Below, piece after piece: positions 25,358 through 31,962 of a stretch of 31,962 nucleotides of DNA (position 1 is the first letter of the stretch; every line of letters starts with the position of its first letter). The DNA is taken from the NCBI GenBank assembly GCA_964428185.1, contig CAYRXH010000021.1, positions 1-31,962 of the forward strand. Reading direction: 5' to 3'. Below the pieces are notes generated by a model. That model saw only the letters and a list, made by a program, of their open reading frames with translations. It did no database searches and was not told where the DNA came from. The DNA comes from CAYMAZ01 sp964428185 (GTDB lineage: Bacteria; Bacteroidota; Bacteroidia; Bacteroidales; DTU049). Made by a program: the position numbers and the translations under genes.

Positions 25358-26602
25358 TTGAAAAACAGGCTGGAAGTTCTATCACCCGCTGGCTCATGGG
25401 ATACACTCCAGGCCGCAATTCAGGGAGGTGCCGATTCAGTTTATTTTGGCATAGGCCATCTGAATATGAGAAGTCGCTCCAGTATTAATTTTCAGGTTTC
25501 AGATCTCAATAAAATTGTACGGATTTGCAAAGAGAACGGGATTAAAAGTTACGTCACAGTCAACACAATTATCTATGACGAGGAAATGACTCAGATGAAA
25601 CAACTGATTCGTGATTTATCAGGATCAGGCATAGATGCCGTAATTGCCTCTGATATGGCAGTCATCACCGAATGCCGTGTACAAGGAATCCCTGTTCATG
25701 CTTCAACACAACTCAATATTTCCAATATAGAATCTGTGCGGTTTTTTTCTGAATTTTGTGATGTCATGGTGCTGGCAAGAGAGCTGAATTTGAAGCAGAT
25801 TGCAACAATCTGCAGTAAAATAGGCTCCGAAAAAATATGCGGTCCTTCAGGAAAGCCTGTAAAAATTGAAATCTTTGCCCATGGTGCTTTGTGCATGGCT
25901 GTATCCGGAAAATGTTATCTGAGTTTGGATAATTTTAATATGTCGGCCAACAGAGGTGCCTGTATTCAGGTGTGTCGCAGAGGGTACAGAGTTGAAGATA
26001 TTGACAATCAGGTTGAATTGAGCATAGAAAATGAATACATTATGTCTCCTAAGGATTTGAAGACAATTGATTTTCTTGATGTCATTGAGCAAGCAGGTGT
26101 CAGTGTTTTAAAAATTGAAGGTCGTGCTCGCTCAGCAGAATATGTAAAAACTGTGACCAGGGTATATAAAGAAGCTGTGACCAGCATTTATCAAGGTGGA
26201 GTATCTGACGAACAAAAAAAACAATGGAACAATGATTTGTCATCCGTTTTTAACAGAGGTTTCTGGGATGGATATTATCTTGGTCGTAAAATGGGCGAGT
26301 GGGCTGAATTCGGCGGATCACATTCCACAAAAACCAAAGAATATATCGGAAAAATCAGCAACTATTTTTCAAAACTCAATGTAATGGAGCTCACCATGGA
26401 TTCAGGGGAACTGAATATTGGTGATGAAATTTTAATTATAGGGAACACTACAGGTGTTGTTGAACAAACTGTATCAGAAATCCGTATTGAACTGCATGAA
26501 GCAGCATCAGCCTACAAGGGTGACATCTGCTCAATTCCTGTCACAGAACAGGTCAGAAGAAATGACAAAGTATACAGGTTGGTAAGAAATCAGATTATTT
26601 GA
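25358..26602 (+). CDS. U32 family protein (TrhP/RlhA-like)
   Basis: The 414-residue product belongs to the U32 group, once called collagenases; characterised members TrhP and RlhA hydroxylate tRNA or rRNA bases and need an iron-sulfur cluster. The N-terminus LEVLSPAGSWDTLQAA and GGADSVYFG is typical, as is the signature EIFAHGALCMAVSGKCYLS. Cysteines C179, C186, C202 and C206 (RGACIQVCRR) are likely cluster ligands. KIEGRARSAEYV and the C-terminal beta domain (~320-410) also fit. The start is TTG: no in-frame ATG lies between it and the upstream stop, and the family opening follows at once. The 3' end overlaps the convergent T9SS cargo gene by 8 nt. tRNA hydroxylation (ho5U34) is the best guess; peptidase activity is unlikely. 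Confidence 0.85.
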   Translation: MKNRLEVLSPAGSWDTLQAAIQGGADSVYFGIGHLNMRSRSSINFQVSDLNKIVRICKENGIKSYVTVNTIIYDEEMTQMKQLIRDLSGSGIDAVIASDMAVITECRVQGIPVHASTQLNISNIESVRFFSEFCDVMVLARELNLKQIATICSKIGSEKICGPSGKPVKIEIFAHGALCMAVSGKCYLSLDNFNMSANRGACIQVCRRGYRVEDIDNQVELSIENEYIMSPKDLKTIDFLDVIEQAGVSVLKIEGRARSAEYVKTVTRVYKEAVTSIYQGGVSDEQKKQWNNDLSSVFNRGFWDGYYLGRKMGEWAEFGGSHSTKTKEYIGKISNYFSKLNVMELTMDSGELNIGDEILIIGNTTGVVEQTVSEIRIELHEAASAYKGDICSIPVTEQVRRNDKVYRLVRNQII

Positions 26603-29600
26603 CAAACTTTTGCGATATCTGAGAAAATCCATCTGTAACCCTGACAACATACATCCCCTGCGGAACAACTGCAAACACATTGACCCTATAATTGGATGCT
26701 TCGGAATAAATCTGCTTGCTATTGATAAGATGACCGGTGATGTCATACAGTTCGACAAGAACGTTATGTCCCCGAACATTCAGAAGATTGAAAGAAAACC
26801 CATGATTGTCTGAAACAGGATCTGAAATTACAAGCGATGTTTGTTCCTTTGAATGAACAACAGCCTGTATTCCTACATAATCCCATTTTCCATCAAAATC
26901 AACCTGTTTTAAGCGATAATAAATGACTCCTTGGGGAACATTTAAATCTTCAAAGGAATACTGATGTTCAGTATTTGTGTTTCCATTCCCGGGAATGATA
27001 GCAATGGTCTGAAAGTCTTTTTCATCCCCGTAAGAGCGTTCAAGCTCAAATCTGTCATTATTTTTTTCTGAGGCTGTCATCCACTCAACAACAACGTCAT
27101 CTGATCTGAGAGATGCATTAAAAGAAATCATTTCAACTGGCAAAGAGCCAAGATCACTCTTGGCAATCGCAAAATCAGAAAAATTGGTCAGCGCCCTTCG
27201 GTTGGCTGTTACCCATCCTGAACCCATTGACTGGTCAATATTATTATGGGTTCCATGAGATTCCCATGGCAAAGCTCCGTTTGGTCTTTTAATAACAGCG
27301 TGTGATTCTGCCGTGGGACCCGGATTGGTATGTCCCCTTGAGGTGAGTGTTATGTCATAATTATATGTTCCTGCATTGGGTGTAAGTGTCCAGAATCCAT
27401 AATCCAAAAGTTCTTCCAGCAAACTCCCGTTCACATAGATTCCAAGAGGAACAATATTAATGGTTGTTGAATGAGGATTTGTGAAAAAAGCATCAATATA
27501 TCCCAATCCAGAAGAAGAATTAAGAAAAACATTGGCGAGTTCATAAAATGCAGACGTTCCAACTGGAAAGTCATATAATCCAGTAGAGGCAACATACCGT
27601 CGGAGATTGCCGCAAATATAACTCTCAAAACCATGGGCTGTAACTGAAGCACCAGAAGTATTATTAACAACAACCATGTTTGTCCCTGTAACAATTAGTC
27701 CTTTGGTGAGTGTCAGTACATTATTGACCGCAATTGTGTTTGAAAGTGTAAATGTATTAGACCCCAGAGTCTTGTTAATCTGAAGATTATAAAAAACAAC
27801 GGGGTTTGTTGCAGTAAGTGAGCTATTATCTTCAAGGATTTTTACAATTCCGTTGGATGCTACAAACGTTCCATTCTGCTCGATATTTCCCCACACCTCA
27901 AGACTGCTGTTGGCATGATTCATAGTTAAAGTCCGACCAGATTCAACGGTGATATCACTGCATGAAGCTGTTGTATATGGAACCGGCACCGATGGCGGAT
28001 CTCCGATTATAGGTTCAAAAGTGACCCCTGCAGACGGTATCAATACATCCACAGTCTGATCGGGAACTTCAAGATTTTGCCAATTGCCGCAATTGAACCA
28101 GTCAGTATCATCATCTCCTGTCCATATCCCCGCACTATAACCACCTACAAGAATTATATAGGTTTGACCAAAATGTTGTTTTGATGATTCATAATTGGCA
28201 CAATCTCCTCTGTTTGTCCAATTGAGTGGGTCGTTCAGTCTGTTGATCCAGTCTCTCTTTGTAGCTGGTGTTACGGGTCCTGTATATTCAATAAAATCAG
28301 TTGCTGATCCGGGCATCATACTAAAACATTCCATTCCAAGAACAAGTCCGGATTCTTGTGTTGATCCTGCAAATGAAGTCCACGAATTGTTGGTATTGAA
28401 CGCATACAGTAAAACACCCGGAGTATATACAGCATTATGACTTGAAGAGGTTCCATAATTCCAGGATCCTCCCTGCATAAAATAAATCTGATCACCACCT
28501 GAATTCAAAATGAGATCCGTTCCTGTGGTGGTGGTATGAATTTCGGTAATACTCCAGTTTGCATCAGGACTAACGGATTCGTACACCCCTCCGTTTTTAA
28601 ATCTGAATGTAATGACAGTTCCTGCAGGGATTGTTCCACCTGTTCTGACTGCTTCTATCACCCCCTCTGTATTTCCCCATTGTCCTGCGTTCACTCTTTC
28701 ATATCCGTTATCAGTCATCATAAAAGAGTCACCATTGTTAATATCTCTGAAAGTCATAAAACTGATTTCATCGTCACCTGCTCCATATCCAGAAATACAA
28801 CCAATGTTTGAGTTCACTCCAATAATTGCAAAATCACCCCATTCAAATGCTGTTGAAGGATTAACCACATTTCCGCTCACCGCAACATTGACGGTGGTTG
28901 CACCACCCCCACTATTTGAAATGTTTCCATGATATGATCCAAGTGCAAGTCCTGAAATTAGCCTCACATAAATAGTTGTTGAAGCAAGAGCAGAAGAATT
29001 GTAGGGTAAAGTCAGAGAATTTGAAAAACTCACATTGTCTGTTGACACCTGAAAGTTTGCAGGTGCTGTTACTATAATATTTCCAGTGGCTGGGGTGAGA
29101 TAACTTCCAGTTAAAGAATAACTTTGAGAAGCTGAAGGTCCGGATCCTAAAATATAATTGAGATTACTGATAGCTGTAGGGCTGGCAATTATTGTTGGAC
29201 TAAAAACAACACAACCTACTGGAGCAGTGCCAAAACCAGTCATATCTGTCCCTACGCTTATCTGATCAAATCTTAAACTTGGATCACTCCAATACGTGGT
29301 AGTCCCTGAACAGATTCCACTTTTAATCTGAAGATTATTATTTGCAGTGCTAACACCCCCGCCAGTCCATGCAGTACCAGGATCAACTTCACATGTACCA
29401 AACACATCTACTATCACCCCTCCCAGACGAAGTTCCAAAGCATCATCTCCATTAAATGCAAATCCAAAATCAGTTGTTCCGCTTAAATTTGTCCCGTTTG
29501 CAACAGCATAAGCAGTCAGATCTGATGTTCCTATAACCCAGACTTCGCCGGATTTTAAAGTGCCGCTGGTGACATTCGTTCCAGGTAAAGCAGAGCATAC

Positions 29601-29801
29601 TCCTCCGTTTGTCCCCTGATATACCTGAAGGTTGTTGGAAGCAGAAAAGACAATATCTGTTGTTGTAGCATTAAAAATTTCTATCCCTTTTGGTGTTGTC
29701 CCTGAATTTGTTTCAACATACTGACTGATAAAAACCTGAGCATGTGTTGAAGAAAAAACCAACATCAACACAATAGTAAATAAAAAAACCAAAGGTTTCA
29801 T
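26595..29801 (-). CDS. Large secreted protein with lamin-tail-like domains and T9SS sorting domain
   Basis: The 1068-residue product has a signal peptide (about 1-22, ending STHAQ). Residues ~22-180 look like a lamin-tail-type domain (FISQYVETNSGTTPKGIEIF, FNGDDALELR). Residues ~205-310 form an Ig-like beta domain; ~320-545 a second lamin-tail-like region (GDDEISFMTFRDIN, GGDQIYF); ~560-680 a GIWTGDDDTDWFNCGNW module with a strand-rich stretch; ~905-985 an Fn3-like LPVEMISFNASL module ending in YYRLKQVDFDGKW. The last ~75 residues are a type A T9SS sorting domain (VLVELYDITGHLI to QKFVK), so it is exported by the machine encoded upstream. The ATG at 29801 is chosen: one at 29876 would precede the signal peptide by 25 residues and lies beside the promoter. 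Likely an adhesin or surface protein. Confidence 0.88.
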   Translation of the reverse strand: MKPLVFLFTIVLMLVFSSTHAQVFISQYVETNSGTTPKGIEIFNATTTDIVFSASNNLQVYQGTNGGVCSALPGTNVTSGTLKSGEVWVIGTSDLTAYAVANGTNLSGTTDFGFAFNGDDALELRLGGVIVDVFGTCEVDPGTAWTGGGVSTANNNLQIKSGICSGTTTYWSDPSLRFDQISVGTDMTGFGTAPVGCVVFSPTIIASPTAISNLNYILGSGPSASQSYSLTGSYLTPATGNIIVTAPANFQVSTDNVSFSNSLTLPYNSSALASTTIYVRLISGLALGSYHGNISNSGGGATTVNVAVSGNVVNPSTAFEWGDFAIIGVNSNIGCISGYGAGDDEISFMTFRDINNGDSFMMTDNGYERVNAGQWGNTEGVIEAVRTGGTIPAGTVITFRFKNGGVYESVSPDANWSITEIHTTTTGTDLILNSGGDQIYFMQGGSWNYGTSSSHNAVYTPGVLLYAFNTNNSWTSFAGSTQESGLVLGMECFSMMPGSATDFIEYTGPVTPATKRDWINRLNDPLNWTNRGDCANYESSKQHFGQTYIILVGGYSAGIWTGDDDTDWFNCGNWQNLEVPDQTVDVLIPSAGVTFEPIIGDPPSVPVPYTTASCSDITVESGRTLTMNHANSSLEVWGNIEQNGTFVASNGIVKILEDNSSLTATNPVVFYNLQINKTLGSNTFTLSNTIAVNNVLTLTKGLIVTGTNMVVVNNTSGASVTAHGFESYICGNLRRYVASTGLYDFPVGTSAFYELANVFLNSSSGLGYIDAFFTNPHSTTINIVPLGIYVNGSLLEELLDYGFWTLTPNAGTYNYDITLTSRGHTNPGPTAESHAVIKRPNGALPWESHGTHNNIDQSMGSGWVTANRRALTNFSDFAIAKSDLGSLPVEMISFNASLRSDDVVVEWMTASEKNNDRFELERSYGDEKDFQTIAIIPGNGNTNTEHQYSFEDLNVPQGVIYYRLKQVDFDGKWDYVGIQAVVHSKEQTSLVISDPVSDNHGFSFNLLNVRGHNVLVELYDITGHLINSKQIYSEASNYRVNVFAVVPQGMYVVRVTDGFSQISQKFVK

Positions 29802-29860
29802 CTTAATCAACACACTGATTTCCTTATTCTGTTTCAAATCGAGGGCATTTTGGCAGAATA

Positions 29861-29889
29861 CAAATTTACAAAACATTCTTTTTAAACAA
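29861..29889 (-). promoter_or_regulatory. Promoter of the lamin-tail T9SS cargo gene
   Basis: On the minus strand TTG (29889-29887) is followed after 18 nt by TAAATTTG (29868-29861), a complete Bacteroidetes promoter. The start near 29856 gives a ~55-nt leader to the ATG at 29801 and rules out the longer reading frame from 29876. Confidence 0.6.
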
Positions 29890-30050
29890 TGTTAAGTTTT
29901 CATTATTTATCAACAAAAAAATGTGTGAAAAGGTTGTTTCTGTTGAATCTTTTCTTAAAAATAAGAGTGAAAAATCATAAAAAATCAAATTTTTACAGAT
30001 TAGAAATTGAGCATTTTCTATCATTGTAAAGAAATTAAATTCTTAAACAA

Positions 30051-30938
30051 TTAATGGGTTTTGGTTAGCGAAGCAGGAGTGACAATTATAAAATCTGCTT
30101 TATTTTCAGCCGTTGGAATGTTCATATCTTCTGATTCTTCTGCTGAAATTGTCATTATTTTAAGTTTTATGCCGCTGAAAGCAGCTTTTGAATAATGCTC
30201 TAAATACCACACAATTCCTTCTTTGTTATCAGAATGATAGGCACCATTAAAGTGGAGAAAAACACTCCCTCCTTGCAGATTTTTCAGAATGAACCATGCC
30301 ATTGTTGCATCCTTCAATGCCTGCGCTTTGGCAATATGCATTGAGCCTCCCTGCTTTCCTCCTCCGCCCATGCCCATCATTTCTGTCATAGCCCTGTAGC
30401 CCGGAAGTTCCGGATCATAAGGTATTGGAAGTGGTGGAAAATACTTTCGGGATTCTTCAGAAAATACTTCAAGTGCTTCAAATCCACCCTTGTTTACAGC
30501 AGCAGCATATCGACGAGGAACATTGGTGGCGATAAATTGCAGCCTATTTTCCTTTGCAAATTCAACCAATGGCCTGTAATCTGTTTTGTAATTTCCCCAA
30601 AGCCTGGCCTCATCAGTAAAATTTTTCTCTTTAATAAGGCCTGAGATATACTCGTTTAATATTAACTGGTTATCTGATTCAAACATTTCAGCTCCAAGGA
30701 TGATTTTTCCTTCCTTTTGCTTATACAGATCCTTGGTCAACTCATACTGTAACCAGTGACAAACAGGGTTATCATGGAATTCGCCAAAAAGCACTATATC
30801 ATATTGAGCAGCAGACTGAACAAGATCAGACCATTGTACCACTTTCCCGTTCTGATAAATCAAATAAGCCGGTTTCTCCTGTGAGTTTCCCAAAAAAGAA
30901 ACTGTAAACAAAGTCAAAGTTAAAAAGATGTATTTCAT
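30051..30938 (-). CDS. ChaN-like heme-binding family exported protein
   Basis: The 295-residue product carries the ChaN/PF04187 pattern. ChaN of Campylobacter is an iron-regulated, heme-binding outer-membrane lipoprotein. A signal peptide (about 1-19, ending GNSQ) is followed by YDIVLFGEFHDNPVCHWLQ, ILGAEMFESDNQLILNEYI, NYKTDYRPLVEFAKEN, ATNVPRRYA, and later VFLHFNGAYHSDNKEGI. The two His-containing segments are the conserved ones of the family. No lipobox cysteine is visible, so it may be soluble in the periplasm. It starts 10 nt after cdd and probably shares its transcript, although its job is unrelated to nucleoside salvage. Heme binding is inferred from the family. Confidence 0.83.
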   Translation of the reverse strand: MKYIFLTLTLFTVSFLGNSQEKPAYLIYQNGKVVQWSDLVQSAAQYDIVLFGEFHDNPVCHWLQYELTKDLYKQKEGKIILGAEMFESDNQLILNEYISGLIKEKNFTDEARLWGNYKTDYRPLVEFAKENRLQFIATNVPRRYAAAVNKGGFEALEVFSEESRKYFPPLPIPYDPELPGYRAMTEMMGMGGGGKQGGSMHIAKAQALKDATMAWFILKNLQGGSVFLHFNGAYHSDNKEGIVWYLEHYSKAAFSGIKLKIMTISAEESEDMNIPTAENKADFIIVTPASLTKTH

Positions 30939-30948
30939 AATTCCATTT

Positions 30949-31446
30949 TTAAGTGGTTGATAAAAGAGATTTCAAATCAAATGAAAAGGGGAGCAGGTCT
31001 TCAACTTTTTCAAAAATCACCCCGTTTCCCTTTATAGAAGCCAGAATAATCCTGATCTTATTCTTTTGCCTGCTCTGCGATTCAAGCATCACCTGACGAC
31101 ATGATCCACATGGAGTTGCCACTTCTTCAAAAACATGAGGGCTCACAGAGTAGGCAATAACAGCAATGGTTTTGATTTTTTTCCCAGGAAACCTTGCTCC
31201 GGCATAGAACAATGCGACGCGTTCGGCACAAAGCCCTGAAGGATAAGCAGCATTTTCTTGATTGTTGCCTTCAATAATACTGTCATCGTCCATGAGGAGT
31301 GCAGCACCTACAGAGAACCCTGAATAGGGAGCATACGCTCTCTTCATTGAAGTGGTGGCAGCTTCAATAAGATCCCTGTCTGTATCATTCAGTTCATTCA
31401 GCGAACCAAAGCATTGATAATTAATAGTGAGGTTCTTTTTCTTCAT
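30949..31446 (-). CDS. cdd: Cytidine deaminase
   Basis: Cytidine deaminase converts cytidine and deoxycytidine to uridine and deoxyuridine in pyrimidine salvage. The 165-residue product has the zinc site of the small tetrameric form: C73-A-E75 (GLCAERVALFYAG) and PCGSC with C113 and C116. YAPYSGFSVGAALL and GNNQENAAYPSGLC are the substrate-binding stretches. It is slightly longer than the ~130-residue Bacillus enzyme through an N-terminal extension (MKKKNLTINYQCFGSLNEL). It lies 12 nt after the uridine kinase gene, an expected functional partner. Confidence 0.94.
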   Translation of the reverse strand: MKKKNLTINYQCFGSLNELNDTDRDLIEAATTSMKRAYAPYSGFSVGAALLMDDDSIIEGNNQENAAYPSGLCAERVALFYAGARFPGKKIKTIAVIAYSVSPHVFEEVATPCGSCRQVMLESQSRQKNKIRIILASIKGNGVIFEKVEDLLPFSFDLKSLLSTT

Positions 31447-31458
31447 AGTGTCAGATTT

Positions 31459-31962
31459 TCATTTTCCATGCTGGCAAATACTTTTGCTGTTCAGTTTCTG
31501 ATGAATACACTGCGACAGAATGTCAATAGCAACAAGATTTGAGCCTCCCTGTGGGATAATCAGATCTGCAAACCTTTTAGTAGGCTCAATAAATGTATGA
31601 TACATAGGCTTTACCCATGTTTCATAATGATCCAGAACCTGTGAAAAATTTCTTCCACGTTCTTCAATATCACGCCTGATAATTCTGATGAGTCTGTCAT
31701 CTGTATCAGCATCAACAAAAACCTTGATATCCAGTCGCTTACGCAGTTCTTCATCAGTGAGAATCAGAATCCCCTCAACAATGACAACCCGTCGGGGCTG
31801 TACCAGTATTGTTTCACTGCTTCTGGTGCATGTTATATAGGAGTATATGGGCATGTGAATTTCACTGCCACTTTTCAGAATATCCATATGTTCAACAAGA
31901 AGCGGAAATTCAACAGAATCAGGATGGTCAAAATTAATTTTTGAGCGTTGCTCGGGAGCAAG
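31459..31962 (-). CDS. udk: Uridine kinase, 5' partial
   Basis: Uridine kinase phosphorylates uridine and cytidine. The gene runs off the right edge of the window: the frame is open to 31962 and reads NFDHPDSVEFPLLVEHMDIL upstream of the first ATG at 31887, which is the family's conserved NFDHPD motif, so that ATG is internal. Other family features are VVIVEGILIL, KVFVDADTDDRLIRIIRRD, ERGR and YETWVKPMYHTFIEPTKRFA. The P-loop lies outside the window. 168 residues are visible; the C-terminus is complete. It precedes cdd in the same operon. Confidence 0.93.
   Translation of the reverse strand, partial: LAPEQRSKINFDHPDSVEFPLLVEHMDILKSGSEIHMPIYSYITCTRSSETILVQPRRVVIVEGILILTDEELRKRLDIKVFVDADTDDRLIRIIRRDIEERGRNFSQVLDHYETWVKPMYHTFIEPTKRFADLIIPQGGSNLVAIDILSQCIHQKLNSKSICQHGK

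Noticed and set aside
29802..29876. Longer start of the lamin-tail cargo gene at 29876
   Set aside because: The extra 25 residues precede the signal peptide and the ATG lies within the promoter, between its -33 and -7 boxes.
29940..30040. Terminator after the ChaN-like gene
   Set aside because: Only short A/T-only inverted repeats (such as TCTTAAAAATAAGA) are present; none has a G/C stem with a proper T-run.

Overview
The window reads as chromosomal DNA from a member of the Bacteroidota (Bacteroidetes), probably Bacteroidales-like; no genus can be named from sequence alone. The main evidence is a complete type IX secretion/gliding core (porP/sprF-like gene, gldK, gldL, gldM, gldN), two genes for secreted proteins ending in a type A T9SS sorting domain, DUF4476, and several promoters with the Bacteroidetes -7 box TAnnTTTG. 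Genes are AT-rich and densely packed. I found no tRNA, rRNA, CRISPR array, insertion sequence or phage gene.

Layout. 1-1740: the end of a beta-helix T9SS cargo gene broken by one in-frame TGA. 1754-5337 (minus): a three-gene operon of secreted proteins (FlgT/LPP20-like, LPP20-like, DUF4476) closed by a strong terminator. 5474-6817 (plus): a MATE exporter with an almost leaderless promoter. 6935-7601 (minus): an apparently gene-free stretch that holds a heavily decayed gene for an exported protein. 7659-8987 (minus): miaB. 9192-12690 (plus): topA followed after one base by an arginase-fold protein that has lost most metal ligands. 12831-18912 (plus): the T9SS core, with a well-formed promoter ahead of gldK. 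18945-18977: a bidirectional terminator. 18976-25209 (minus): a compact run of two related lipoproteins, a GT2 glycosyltransferase, an ECF-type sigma factor, an MBL hydrolase and polA. 25358-26602 (plus): a U32 family protein whose stop overlaps that of a 1068-residue T9SS cargo (26595-29801, minus). 30051-31962 (minus): ChaN-like protein, cytidine deaminase and a partial uridine kinase.

How the genes fit together. GldK/GldN form the periplasmic ring, GldL/GldM the inner-membrane motor, and PorP/SprF is an outer-membrane partner. The two cargo proteins are the kind this machine exports, so machine and substrates lie close together. The cdd-udk pair is pyrimidine salvage. miaB, topA and polA are ordinary housekeeping genes.

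I see no clearly new multi-gene system. The items most worth a second look are the stop codon in place of a conserved glycine in the beta-helix gene, the reconstructable pseudogene, the degenerate arginase-fold protein, and the secreted FlgT/LPP20/DUF4476 operon.
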